Below are positions 36,586 to 44,853 of a DNA stretch of 64,000 nt, piece after piece (within the stretch, counting starts at the first letter, position 1; each line of letters opens with the position of its first letter). The notes beneath the pieces are model-generated. The model did not search any database. It was not told where the DNA came from and saw only the letters and a program-made list of their open reading frames with translations. The translations under genes and the position numbers were made by a program. The stretch lies in assembly GCF_003987655.1 (NCBI RefSeq), contig NZ_NGKC01000004.1, positions 1 through 64,000 of the forward strand, read 5' to 3'. This DNA is from Vagococcus acidifermentans. Its GTDB lineage: Bacteria > Bacillota > Bacilli > Lactobacillales > Vagococcaceae.

Positions 36586-36694
36586 CCATGATTTCGTGGG
36601 TACAAACAGTGAACGTTTGTATCTATGATGGCTAAAGCAATTACTGATGGAAAAGATGATGCCACCATAGAATGATTTTCTGGGTGGCTTTGTT
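36578..36694 (+). promoter_or_regulatory. Candidate attenuator with mutually exclusive hairpins
   Basis: Arm 1 GTTTGTA plus GCCATGA (36578-36591) pairs with arm 2 TCGTGGGTACAAAC (36594-36607). The same TACAAAC of arm 2 pairs perfectly with a second GTTTGTA (36615-36621) in arm 3. Arm 3's CTATGATGGC (36623-36632) pairs 9 of 10 with GCCACCATAG (36661-36670), which is the 5' arm of a terminator closed by GGTGGC (36683-36688) and followed by TTTGTTTG. So 1:2 plus 3:4 gives read-through, while 2:3 plus 4:5 gives termination. Confidence 0.6.
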
Positions 36695-36724
36695 TGTTTG
36701 ACCGGTTGAATAACTGGTTGTCAG

Positions 36725-36766
36725 AACGTCTGCTCAGAAAGAGTGTTACTGGGCAGGCGTTTTTTC
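36725..36766 (+). terminator. Second terminator just upstream of trpX
   Basis: AACGTCTGCTCAG (36725-36737) pairs with CTGGGCAGGCGTT (36749-36761) with two G-U pairs, followed by a T run. It lies 28 bp before the trpX start, so the leader has two terminator-like hairpins in series. Confidence 0.75.
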
Positions 36767-36793
36767 CGTTCGAAAACGAGAGGAGAAAAAAGT

Positions 36794-37771
36794 ATGAAAA
36801 AGAAAACAATGAAGCGTTGGATGTTGTTGGGAAGTTTGGCAGTAGGCGGCTTGTTGCTGGCTGCCTGCGGCAAGGGAGGAGATTCCGGCGACTCGGCCAA
36901 AGAGAAAAAAATCGGCATTATCCAATATGTGGAACATGCCTCGCTGGATGATGCCCGCAAAGGATTTATCGATGGCTTGAAAGAGCACGGCTACGAGGGA
37001 GACAACGTGACGATTGACGAACAAAATGCGCAGGGCGACCAGGCCAATTTGAAATCAATCGGCGAAAAGCTGGTCAACAATAAGAATGATTTGATTTTGG
37101 CGATTGCGACCCCGGCTGCGCAGTCCGTGATGAAGGAAACACAAGACATCCCGATTTTGTTCACCGCGGTAACTGACGCAGTCGAAGCCGGCATCGTCGC
37201 GGACAATGACAAACCAAACGGTAATGTTTCAGGAACAGTCGACATGGGACCGATTGACAAACAGGTCGCTCTGTTAGTGAATGTTGTCGGCAAAGAGAAA
37301 AAATTCGGCATCATTTATACGTCGAACGAAGATAATTCGCGTATCCAGTCTGAAATGGCGGCGGCTGAATTTAAAAAGCTGGGCATTAAGCCGAAAGTCA
37401 TGACCGTTGCCAACAGCACAGAAGTTCAACAGGCGATGGAGACGTTGAGTGCAAAGGTCGATGGGATTTTTGTGCCGACGGACAACAACTTTGCTTCAAC
37501 CATGACGACTGTCGGCAAAGTCGCTCAGGAAAAGAAAGTTGTGGTCGTTCCGGGAAGTATCGGTCAAGTTGACGACGGCGCACTGGCAACAATCGGGATT
37601 GACTACTACAAACTAGGCAAACAGACTGCTGACATGGCCGTCAAAGTGTTTGAAGGCGAAGAAATCGGGTCTCTGGCAGTTGAACGACCAAAAGGACTTG
37701 ACTTGCACATCAATGAGGACATGGCGAAAACATTGGGTATCGATGTCGAAAGCATCAAGATGCCCGAGTAG
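36794..37771 (+). CDS. trpX: Tryptophan-type ABC importer binding lipoprotein
   Basis: Substrate-binding lipoprotein of about 325 residues in the ABC_sub_bind family. The signal peptide ends in LLAAC. The body begins KKIGIIQYVEHASLDDARKGF and matches the streptococcal TrpX group, for which tryptophan is the known ligand. ATG 36794 follows GAGGAG; the longer frame from 36743 crosses the second terminator and is rejected. First structural gene of trpXYZ. Confidence 0.82.
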   Translation: MKKKTMKRWMLLGSLAVGGLLLAACGKGGDSGDSAKEKKIGIIQYVEHASLDDARKGFIDGLKEHGYEGDNVTIDEQNAQGDQANLKSIGEKLVNNKNDLILAIATPAAQSVMKETQDIPILFTAVTDAVEAGIVADNDKPNGNVSGTVDMGPIDKQVALLVNVVGKEKKFGIIYTSNEDNSRIQSEMAAAEFKKLGIKPKVMTVANSTEVQQAMETLSAKVDGIFVPTDNNFASTMTTVGKVAQEKKVVVVPGSIGQVDDGALATIGIDYYKLGKQTADMAVKVFEGEEIGSLAVERPKGLDLHINEDMAKTLGIDVESIKMPE

Positions 37772-37792
37772 CGTAAAAAAGGGGAGACAGTA

Positions 37793-38680
37793 ATGATTCT
37801 TTCGAGTATTTCTCAAGGTCTTTTGTGGAGCATCATGGCAATCGGTGTTTATATCACTTTTCGTATATTGGACATGGCGGATTTGACTGCCGAAGGGTCT
37901 TTTACCCTCGGCGCCTCAGTGTCGGCAGCCATGATTGTTACGGGCAATTCTCCCGTATTGGCAACAATTTCGGCATTTCTGTGCGGCTTAGCGGCGGGAT
38001 GTGTGACGGGTCTGCTTCACACGGCCCTGAAAATCCCTTCACTCGTCGCCGGGATTCTCACTATGACCGGCTTGTATTCCGTGAATTTACGGGTAATGGG
38101 CAAATCGAACATCGGACTGGCGCTGACGGACCGGACTCTGATGACTTTCTTTCTGGATAAAGGAATGACGAACAATCAGGCGGCGCTGGCAGTTGGACTG
38201 ATTGTTGTCGCCATTGTGGTCGTGCTGTTGTATTTTCTGTTTCAGACATCACTGGGACTGGCGATTCGCTCTACAGGCGATAACGAGGAAATGAGTTTAG
38301 CAAACGGCATCAACACAAACCGAATGAAAGTTTACGGCTTTATGCTGTCCAACGGTTTGATTGCCCTGTGCGGTGCATTGATGATGCAGAACAACGGCTA
38401 TGCCGACTCCGGCATGGGGATCGGTACAATCGTGATTGGTTTGGCTTCCATCATCGTTGGCGAAGTATTATTGAAAAATGTCACACTGGTGTTCCGTTTC
38501 CTGATGACAGTCGCCGGGTCGATTATTTACAGGCTGATTATTGTTTGGGTCATGAACCTGTCGTTCGTCAACCCGAATGATTTGCGGCTGTTTTCGGCAA
38601 TCATTTTGACACTGGCGCTGGCAACGCCGCTCATTAAGAAACCGAACGGCACCAAACACAAACAAGCTGCGAAAAGATAA
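37793..38680 (+). CDS. trpY: Tryptophan-type ABC importer permease
   Basis: Permease of 295 residues of the branched-chain-amino-acid type, with about eight hydrophobic segments. The segment TFRILDMADLTAEGSFTLGA is conserved in this family. AAAGGGGAG precedes ATG 37793. It lies between trpX and the ATPase and should form a homodimeric channel. Confidence 0.82.
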   Translation: MILSSISQGLLWSIMAIGVYITFRILDMADLTAEGSFTLGASVSAAMIVTGNSPVLATISAFLCGLAAGCVTGLLHTALKIPSLVAGILTMTGLYSVNLRVMGKSNIGLALTDRTLMTFFLDKGMTNNQAALAVGLIVVAIVVVLLYFLFQTSLGLAIRSTGDNEEMSLANGINTNRMKVYGFMLSNGLIALCGALMMQNNGYADSGMGIGTIVIGLASIIVGEVLLKNVTLVFRFLMTVAGSIIYRLIIVWVMNLSFVNPNDLRLFSAIILTLALATPLIKKPNGTKHKQAAKR

Positions 38681-38692
38681 GGAGGGAAACCA

Positions 38693-39496
38693 ATGTCGCA
38701 AATACTTGAATTGAAAGCTGTCCATAAAGGATTCGACTTAGGGACGGTCAATGAGAACAAAGTGCTGACAGATTTAAATCTCTCCCTGAACAAACATGAT
38801 TTTGTAACAGTTATCGGGGGCAACGGCGCAGGCAAATCAACACTGATGAATATTATCGCCGGTTCGCTTTTTGCGGATGACGGGGAGATATGGCTGAACG
38901 GCAAAAACATTACGAAATGGAATGTCCCGAAACGCTCTGCCTTTATCGGACGGGTTTTTCAAGACCCGAGAATGGGAACGGCCACCCGCTTGTCAGTGGA
39001 AGAAAATCTGGCGTTGGCGTATAAACGCGGTGAAAAACGCGGCTTGGAAAAATCTGTTCCCAAGAAAAAATTGCCTTTTTTTAAAGAACAGCTCGCCAAA
39101 CTGGATATGGACTTGGAAAACAGACTAAAGACAGAAGTCGGCCGGCTTTCCGGCGGTCAGCGCCAAGCACTGACTTTGCTGATGGCTACCATCCAGACAC
39201 CGCATCTCTTACTGCTTGATGAACATACGGCTGCGCTCGACCCGAAAATCAGCCGGCTTGTGTTGCAGCTGACCGAAGAACTAATCGAGGAAAAACAGCT
39301 GACGGCGCTGATGATTACCCATAACATGGAAGATGCCATCACTTACGGCAACCGATTGATCATGCTGCATCACGGCAATATTGTCGTGGACGTGTCGGGC
39401 GAAGAGAAGCAGCAGCTGACTGTTCCGCAACTCATCAATTTGTTCCAGGAGAGCAGCCACGAACAATTAACAGAAGATTCCCTTGTGTTGGGATAA
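38693..39496 (+). CDS. trpZ: Tryptophan-type ABC importer ATPase
   Basis: ABC ATPase of 267 residues. Walker A GGNGAGKST, signature LSGGQRQAL, Walker B LLLLDEHTAALD and switch His in MITHNMEDA. Note the His in place of Pro after the Walker B Glu, usual for this subfamily. AAGGAGG precedes ATG 38693. Last gene of the operon, followed by a strong terminator. Confidence 0.85.
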   Translation: MSQILELKAVHKGFDLGTVNENKVLTDLNLSLNKHDFVTVIGGNGAGKSTLMNIIAGSLFADDGEIWLNGKNITKWNVPKRSAFIGRVFQDPRMGTATRLSVEENLALAYKRGEKRGLEKSVPKKKLPFFKEQLAKLDMDLENRLKTEVGRLSGGQRQALTLLMATIQTPHLLLLDEHTAALDPKISRLVLQLTEELIEEKQLTALMITHNMEDAITYGNRLIMLHHGNIVVDVSGEEKQQLTVPQLINLFQESSHEQLTEDSLVLG

Positions 39497-39499
39497 ATG

Positions 39500-39539
39500 A
39501 ACAGGCAACGAACAAAAAAATGTTCGTTGCCTGTTTTGC
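39500..39539 (+). terminator. trpXYZ terminator
   Basis: AACAGGCAACGAACA (39500-39514) pairs perfectly with TGTTCGTTGCCTGTT (39521-39535), then TTT. Confidence 0.9.
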
Positions 39540-39540
39540 A

Positions 39541-39680
39541 TTATACCAATATTGAAAGCGTTTTTCTCTGAATAACAACTATACCATTTGCGGTAAGGTG
39601 TTGACACGAAACGTATAGGATGTTAATATTTTAGGTGTTTCTATGAAATAAAAAGAACAAGGAGTTGACTATACCAATTT
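39541..39680 (+). promoter_or_regulatory. glmS promoter region with TATACCA boxes
   Basis: TTGACA (39601-39606) and TAATAT (39624-39629) with a 17-bp spacer form the promoter. Three copies of a TATACCA motif flank it: TTATACCAAT (39541-39550), AACTATACCATT (39577-39588) just above the -35, and GACTATACCAATTT (39667-39680) before the ribozyme. The reverse complement TTGGTATAG is a half-site of the NagR/DasR operator (TGGTNTAGACCA type). A weak cre-like sequence TTGAAAGCGTTTTTC lies at 39552-39566. Confidence 0.65.
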
Positions 39681-39689
39681 TAAAAATCG

Positions 39690-39828
39690 GAATAGCGCCA
39701 GGCCTGGAAACAGGTGACGAGGAGAGAGCTTATCGAACAACTCGGCGGGTAGCTCTAGGGACTGCACTCTACAGACTGATAGTAAACCATCGCTGAAAGG
39801 CGGTGACAAAGTATGGGTCACGCAGATA
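39690..39828 (+). ncRNA. glmS self-cleaving ribozyme
   Basis: The core AGCGCCAGGCCTG begins at 39694, with the expected cleavage between A39694 and G39695. It is followed by TGACGAGGAGAGAGC, CTCGGCGGGTAGCTCTAGGGACTG and GGCGGTGACAAAGT in family order. It ends about 35 nt before the glmS start. Glucosamine 6-phosphate should trigger cleavage and mRNA decay. Confidence 0.93.
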
Positions 39829-39862
39829 GAAACATATTTTTTCAGGAAAGTAGGAATGGAAA

Positions 39863-41674
39863 ATGTGTGGAATAGTAGGCGTAGTCGGCAATCAGGAAGC
39901 CGCAGCGATATTGGTTCAAGGATTGGAAAAGTTAGAGTACCGGGGATATGATTCTGCGGGGATTTTTCTTGTGACGGACAAACAGGAAACGATTATGAGA
40001 AAAGCCAAAGGCAGAATTGCTGATTTAAAAAAGAAACTGTCGGCGTCAGATGCAGGAGAGGTCGGCATCGGCCATACACGCTGGGCAACACACGGCGAGC
40101 CCAGCGAAGCCAATGCGCATCCCCATGTCTCTAAAAGCGGACGGTTTACACTGGTACACAACGGAGTCATTGAAAATTTTGAAGAACTGCGAAAAGAATA
40201 TCTCAGTGATGCGGTGTTTCACGGTGAAACTGACACGGAAATCGTAGTGGAATTAATAGACGTATTTGCTGCTCGGACGGGTGACGGGCTGGCGGCATTT
40301 GAAGCAGCTTTGGCTGTGATCAAAGGCTCTTATGCGTTTGCCCTGATTGATATGGAGCAGCCTGACCGCTTGCTGCTTGCTAAAAACAAATCGCCGCTTT
40401 TAATCGGGCTGGGCGACGGCTTTCATGTCACGTGCAGTGATGCAATGGCTGTGCTAAGCCAAACACGCCGCTTTGTTGAAATTGCTGACGGCGAACGAGT
40501 TGTCCTGACAAAAGATGCCGTGACAATCACTGATGCTGACGGCAACCAAGTGGACAGGGAGCCGTTTGAAGCCCAAATTGATGCAACGGATATCGAAAAA
40601 GGCGTCTATGACCATTATATGCTGAAGGAAATTGATGAACAGCCGGCAGTTATACGGAAACTGATTAATGCTTATACCACGATATCTGGCGACACACGTA
40701 TTGACGAACAGCTGCTGGAACGGATATTGGCAAGTGATCGGTTGTATATCGTTGCCTGCGGTACGAGCTGGCATGCTGGTCTGGTCGGTAAAGAAATCAT
40801 TGAAACATTGGCTGAGATACCGGTTGAAGTGCACTTGTCGAGCGAATTCGGTTACCATATGCCGATTTTGTCGGAAAAACCGTATTTTATTTTCTTGAGC
40901 CAATCTGGCGAGACAGCTGACAGCCGGCAAGTTTTAGTGACAGTCAATAAAAAAGGGTATGACTCCCTGACTATCACGAATGTCAACGGGTCGACACTTT
41001 CCCGTGAAGCCACGGACACACTGCTTTTGCATGCAGGACCGGAAATCGCCGTTGCCTCAACAAAAGCTTATACATCGCAAATCGCTGTCATGACTTTTCT
41101 GGCGAGAGCACTAGGTGTCAAGAAAGGTATTCAGGCTGCCTGCCGGTTTGATGTGGCATATGAAATGGGGCTGGTGGCCAACGGCATGGACCAGCTCATT
41201 TCAGAAAAACATGAGTATGACCGCTACAGCAGAGAGTACTTTTTGAATCATGCCCATGCGTTTTATATCGGACGCGGTTTGGATTACGCTGTGGCACTTG
41301 AAGGCGCGCTGAAGCTGAAAGAGATTTCTTATATTCATGCGGAAGGTTTTGCTGCCGGCGAATTAAAACACGGCACGATTGCATTGATTGAAGAAGGAAC
41401 CCCGGTGCTCGGGCTGATTACAAATCAGGCGACTGCTGCACACACACGCGGCAATTTGATGGAAGTGGCGAGCCGCGGTGCGAGAACAATCGTAGTGGCT
41501 GCAGAAGAACTGGCATCCGAAGGCGATGATATCGTCCTGCCAAGCGTGCATCCGCTATTGCGCTCCCTGGTCAGTGTTGTGCCGCTGCAATTGCTGGCAT
41601 ACTATGCTTCGCTGCAGAGAGGACTGGATGTCGACAAGCCGAGAAATCTGGCTAAAAGCGTCACTGTCGAATAA
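39863..41674 (+). CDS. glmS: Glutamine-fructose-6-phosphate aminotransferase
   Basis: GlmS, 603 residues, makes glucosamine 6-phosphate from fructose 6-phosphate and glutamine for cell wall synthesis. The nucleophile Cys follows the initiator Met (MCGIVGVVG). The glutaminase domain (about 1-240) is followed by two SIS domains (CGTSWHAG; SQSGETADS) and ends in the conserved LAKSVTVE. Regulation by ribozyme and possibly by a NagR-like factor is visible upstream. Terminator follows. Confidence 0.97.
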   Translation: MCGIVGVVGNQEAAAILVQGLEKLEYRGYDSAGIFLVTDKQETIMRKAKGRIADLKKKLSASDAGEVGIGHTRWATHGEPSEANAHPHVSKSGRFTLVHNGVIENFEELRKEYLSDAVFHGETDTEIVVELIDVFAARTGDGLAAFEAALAVIKGSYAFALIDMEQPDRLLLAKNKSPLLIGLGDGFHVTCSDAMAVLSQTRRFVEIADGERVVLTKDAVTITDADGNQVDREPFEAQIDATDIEKGVYDHYMLKEIDEQPAVIRKLINAYTTISGDTRIDEQLLERILASDRLYIVACGTSWHAGLVGKEIIETLAEIPVEVHLSSEFGYHMPILSEKPYFIFLSQSGETADSRQVLVTVNKKGYDSLTITNVNGSTLSREATDTLLLHAGPEIAVASTKAYTSQIAVMTFLARALGVKKGIQAACRFDVAYEMGLVANGMDQLISEKHEYDRYSREYFLNHAHAFYIGRGLDYAVALEGALKLKEISYIHAEGFAAGELKHGTIALIEEGTPVLGLITNQATAAHTRGNLMEVASRGARTIVVAAEELASEGDDIVLPSVHPLLRSLVSVVPLQLLAYYASLQRGLDVDKPRNLAKSVTVE

Positions 41675-41684
41675 TAGTGATGTT

Positions 41685-41717
41685 CACCTGCTTTTATAAA
41701 AAAAGGCAGGTGTTTTT
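41685..41717 (+). terminator. glmS terminator
   Basis: CACCTGC (41685-41691) pairs with GCAGGTG (41706-41712), then TTTTT. Confidence 0.85.
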
Positions 41718-41787
41718 AGCATGCAGTCCTGTCGGTGGGAGGGAGTGATAAACGGCTGTTTTTTTTAAAAGTATTTCATAAGATTTC

Positions 41788-41831
41788 TTGAAAAATCAAT
41801 GAAACTATTTTATAATTGGACTATACCAAAG
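41788..41831 (+). promoter_or_regulatory. nagB promoter with NagR-type operator
   Basis: TTGAAA (41788-41793), 17-bp spacer and TATAAT (41811-41816). The palindrome-like TTGGACTATACCAA (41816-41829) overlaps the end of the -10 and start point and runs into the RBS; its inverse TTGGTATAGTCCAA is close to the NagR/DasR consensus. Confidence 0.75.
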
Positions 41832-41842
41832 GAGGAATTGTG

Positions 41843-42553
41843 ATGGAGATTATCAAAGTGAAGGATAATGTCGAAGGCGGAAAAAAAGCGTTCGATATTA
41901 TTAAAGAAAACATAGAAAACGGGAAAGTTCAGACACTCGGACTGGCAACGGGAAGTACACCGGAAACCCTTTATCAAAATATGGTTGACAGCGAGTTGGA
42001 TTTTTCAAACATTGATTCGGTGAACTTGGATGAGTATGTCGGTTTGGCAGCGTCAGACCCGCAAAGCTACGATTATTTCATGCACGAGCATTTATTTAAT
42101 GCAAAACCGTTCAGAAATACTTACTTGCCGGATGGACTGGCGACAGATGCCGAGGCAGAGTGCAAACGATATGACCAAGTCATTGCTGAACACCCAATCG
42201 ACATCCAAGTACTTGGCATCGGCGAGAATGCCCATATCGGGTTCAATGAACCTGGAGCATCATTTGATGCGACAACTCAAAAAGTTGCGTTGACTCCTTC
42301 CACAATCGAAGCCAATAGTCGTAACTTTGAGAAAATCGAAGACGTTCCGACACATGCGTATTCGATGGGAATTAAATCCATCATGCAATCGCGCAAAATC
42401 ATTTTGCTGGCTTTCGGCGAGAAAAAAGCACAAGCTATCAAAGATATGGTTGAAGGTCCGGTGACAGAAGATGTACCGGCAAGCGTTCTGCAAAATCATG
42501 CTGATGTGACAGTCATTGTTGATGCTGAGGCGGCAAAATTATTATCTAAATAA
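41843..42553 (+). CDS. nagB: Glucosamine-6-phosphate deaminase
   Basis: NagB, 236 residues, converts glucosamine 6-phosphate to fructose 6-phosphate and ammonia, opposing GlmS. Motifs [22 protein letters not shown] and [14 protein letters not shown] are present. ATG 41843 follows AAAGGAGG at 41828; the open frame back to 41816 crosses the promoter. It is the entry point for GlcNAc freed by the GH84 enzyme, though nagA is not in the window. Confidence 0.95.
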   Translation: MEIIKVKDNVEGGKKAFDIIKENIENGKVQTLGLATGSTPETLYQNMVDSELDFSNIDSVNLDEYVGLAASDPQSYDYFMHEHLFNAKPFRNTYLPDGLATDAEAECKRYDQVIAEHPIDIQVLGIGENAHIGFNEPGASFDATTQKVALTPSTIEANSRNFEKIEDVPTHAYSMGIKSIMQSRKIILLAFGEKKAQAIKDMVEGPVTEDVPASVLQNHADVTVIVDAEAAKLLSK

Positions 42554-42561
42554 ATAAGATG

Positions 42562-42605
42562 AAACGAACTTTTCGTATGTTTATGACGGAAAGTTCGTTT
42601 TTTTG
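42562..42605 (+). terminator. nagB terminator
   Basis: AAACGAACTTTTCGT (42562-42576) pairs with ACGGAAAGTTCGTTT (42586-42600) with one G-U pair, then more Ts. Confidence 0.88.
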
Positions 42606-42606
42606 C

Positions 42607-42648
42607 TTGAAAAAGTTTACTAAATATTTTATTATTAATTTACTAAAT
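42607..42648 (+). promoter_or_regulatory. gal operon promoter with TTTACTAAAT repeats
   Basis: TTGAAA (42607-42612), 17-bp spacer and TATTAT (42630-42635). TTTACTAAAT occurs at 42616-42625 in the spacer and again at 42639-42648 downstream, 23 bp apart. These are plausible GalR sites because a LacI-family regulator is the last gene of the operon. Confidence 0.72.
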
Positions 42649-42668
42649 TGTTTTTGGAGGATGACAGC

Positions 42669-43832
42669 ATGATTGAAGAATTGAAACAGAAGTTTAACGC
42701 AACATTCGATGCGGACCATGACGGCGTCTATTTTTCGCCCGGCAGAATCAATCTTATCGGTGAACACACAGATTACAACGGCGGCAATGTCTTCCCTTGC
42801 GCGATTACCAACGGGACATACGGTGTGGCACGCAAACGTTCTGACCATTATTTCAGAGTCTATTCAGAGAATTTCCCGGATTCCGGTATCATCCAGTTTT
42901 CCTTCGATGAATTGGATTATCTGCCGGAGCATGATTGGGCCAACTATATCAAAGGGATGTTTACGTACATTCTTGAAGCAGACTATTCATTTGCCAATGG
43001 TTTTGATATTTATTTTTACGGCAACATCCCCAACGGTGCCGGTTTGTCCTCGTCGGCGTCTATTGAACTGTTGACTGGTGTGATTGTCAGTGACCTGACG
43101 GGGTTTAATATCGACATGCTGGAATTGGTCCAGCTAGGGAAAAAAGTTGAAAATCAGTTTATCGGGGTCAACTCCGGTATAATGGACCAGTTTGCCATCG
43201 GTATGAGCAAAAAGGACAAAGCGATTTTGCTCGACTGCAATACGTTGGATTATGAACTTGTACCGTTCAAACTTTTAAATCAGGCTGTTGTCATCATGAA
43301 TACGAACAAGCGGCGCGAACTGGCCGATTCAAAATACAACGAGCGGCGGAGCGAATGCGAAGAAGCATTAAGACGTCTGCAAACGACACTCTCGATATCA
43401 GCCCTTGGCGAGTTGGACGAAGCAACCTTTGAAGCCCATACGGATTTAATTGGTGATCAGGTGCTTGAGCGCCGTGCCCGCCATGCGGTGACCGAGAACC
43501 AGCGCACGCTGAAAGCCAAGCAAGCGTTGGAAAAAAATGATTTGGCCGCGTTCGGCAAGCTGTTAAATGCGTCACACCAGTCGTTAAAGGATGATTATGA
43601 AGTGACGGGGATTGAGCTGGACACGCTTGTTGCTACGGCTCAGAAGCAGCCGGGTGTGCTGGGAGCAAGGATGACAGGTGCTGGTTTCGGCGGCTGTGCC
43701 ATTGCGCTGGTTGATAAACAGAATCTTGATGAGTTCATCAAACAAGTCGGTGCGGCCTATTTGCATGATATCGGCTATGCGGCAGATTTCTATATCGCTG
43801 AAACACATGATGGTGCAGGCAGAATTGCGTAA
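42669..43832 (+). CDS. galK: Galactokinase
   Basis: GHMP kinase of 387 residues phosphorylating galactose at C1. Motifs are [15 protein letters not shown], the ATP loop [13 protein letters not shown] and the C-terminal [18 protein letters not shown] 42669 follows GGAGG; the upstream in-frame start is inside the promoter. First gene of galKETR (Leloir pathway). Confidence 0.96.
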   Translation: MIEELKQKFNATFDADHDGVYFSPGRINLIGEHTDYNGGNVFPCAITNGTYGVARKRSDHYFRVYSENFPDSGIIQFSFDELDYLPEHDWANYIKGMFTYILEADYSFANGFDIYFYGNIPNGAGLSSSASIELLTGVIVSDLTGFNIDMLELVQLGKKVENQFIGVNSGIMDQFAIGMSKKDKAILLDCNTLDYELVPFKLLNQAVVIMNTNKRRELADSKYNERRSECEEALRRLQTTLSISALGELDEATFEAHTDLIGDQVLERRARHAVTENQRTLKAKQALEKNDLAAFGKLLNASHQSLKDDYEVTGIELDTLVATAQKQPGVLGARMTGAGFGGCAIALVDKQNLDEFIKQVGAAYLHDIGYAADFYIAETHDGAGRIA

Positions 43833-43848
43833 CGAGGAGGAAATAATA

Positions 43849-44853
43849 ATGACAATTGCAGTTTTAGGAGGTGCCGGCTACATCGGCTCCCATGCAGTAA
43901 AACAACTGATTGACAAAGGTTATGATGTGATTGTAATTGATAATCTGTTGACGGGGCATAAAGAAGCAGTGCATAAGGCAGCCAGATTTTATCATGGCGA
44001 TATCCGTGACAAGGCATTTATGCGGGAAGTGTTTACCCGGGAAAAAATCGAGGGAGTGGTTCATTTTGCCGCGAGTTCCCTGGTTGGTGAATCGGTGGAG
44101 AACCCGTTAAAATATTTCAATAACAACGTCTACGGTACGCAAATCACATTGGAAGTGATGAAAGAATTCGGTGTGACCCGCATTGTGTTTTCCTCGACCG
44201 CTGCTACTTACGGCGAGCCGGAGGAAACGCCGATTGTTGAAACAACACCGACACAGCCTAAAAATCCGTATGGCGAGAGCAAGCTGATGATGGAAAAAAT
44301 GATGCACTGGTGCGACGCTGCTTATGGCATCAAATACGTGGCGCTGCGCTACTTCAACGTTGCAGGTGCTAGCCTCGATACAACTATCGGGGAAGACCAC
44401 ACGCCTGAAACACATCTTGTGCCGATTATTTTACAGACAGCACTGGGTCAAAGGGAAAAAATCACCATTTTCGGCGATGATTACGACACGCCGGACGGTA
44501 CATGTATCCGCGACTACGTGCATGTTGTTGATCTTTGCGAAGCACATATATTAGCGCTGGAGTATTTGCAGCAGACGAATGAAAGCAATGTCTTCAATCT
44601 CGGCAGCAGTGAGGGGTTCTCGGTGAAACAAATGGTGGAGCAAGCCAAACGGGTCACCGGCAAAGATATCCCGTCGGAAATCGGGCCGCGCCGCGCAGGC
44701 GATCCGAGCATCTTGGTTGCTTCATCGGAAAAGGCAGTCACAGTGCTTGGCTGGCGTCCGCAATACACGAATGTGGATACCATTTTTGACACAGCTTGGA
44801 AATGGCATCAGTCGCACCCGGCAGGCTACGAGCAGCAATCAGGAGGGAAATAA
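43849..44853 (+). CDS. galE: UDP-glucose 4-epimerase
   Basis: Short-chain dehydrogenase-type epimerase of 334 residues. NAD motif GGAGYIGSH at the N terminus, catalytic YxxxK in [11 protein letters not shown], and a Ser/Thr-rich STAATYG motif. ATG 43849 follows GAGGAGG, 17 bp after galK. It overlaps galT by 1 bp. Confidence 0.96.
   Translation: MTIAVLGGAGYIGSHAVKQLIDKGYDVIVIDNLLTGHKEAVHKAARFYHGDIRDKAFMREVFTREKIEGVVHFAASSLVGESVENPLKYFNNNVYGTQITLEVMKEFGVTRIVFSSTAATYGEPEETPIVETTPTQPKNPYGESKLMMEKMMHWCDAAYGIKYVALRYFNVAGASLDTTIGEDHTPETHLVPIILQTALGQREKITIFGDDYDTPDGTCIRDYVHVVDLCEAHILALEYLQQTNESNVFNLGSSEGFSVKQMVEQAKRVTGKDIPSEIGPRRAGDPSILVASSEKAVTVLGWRPQYTNVDTIFDTAWKWHQSHPAGYEQQSGGK

Noticed and set aside
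36625-36675. Second short ORF (starting ATGGCTAAAG) in the trpXYZ leader
   Set aside because: No RBS, and it covers the hairpin arms themselves, so coding looks accidental.
36440-36793. T-box riboswitch upstream of trpX
   Set aside because: I searched for the conserved GGTGGNACCGCG antiterminator sequence and a stem I pattern and found neither.
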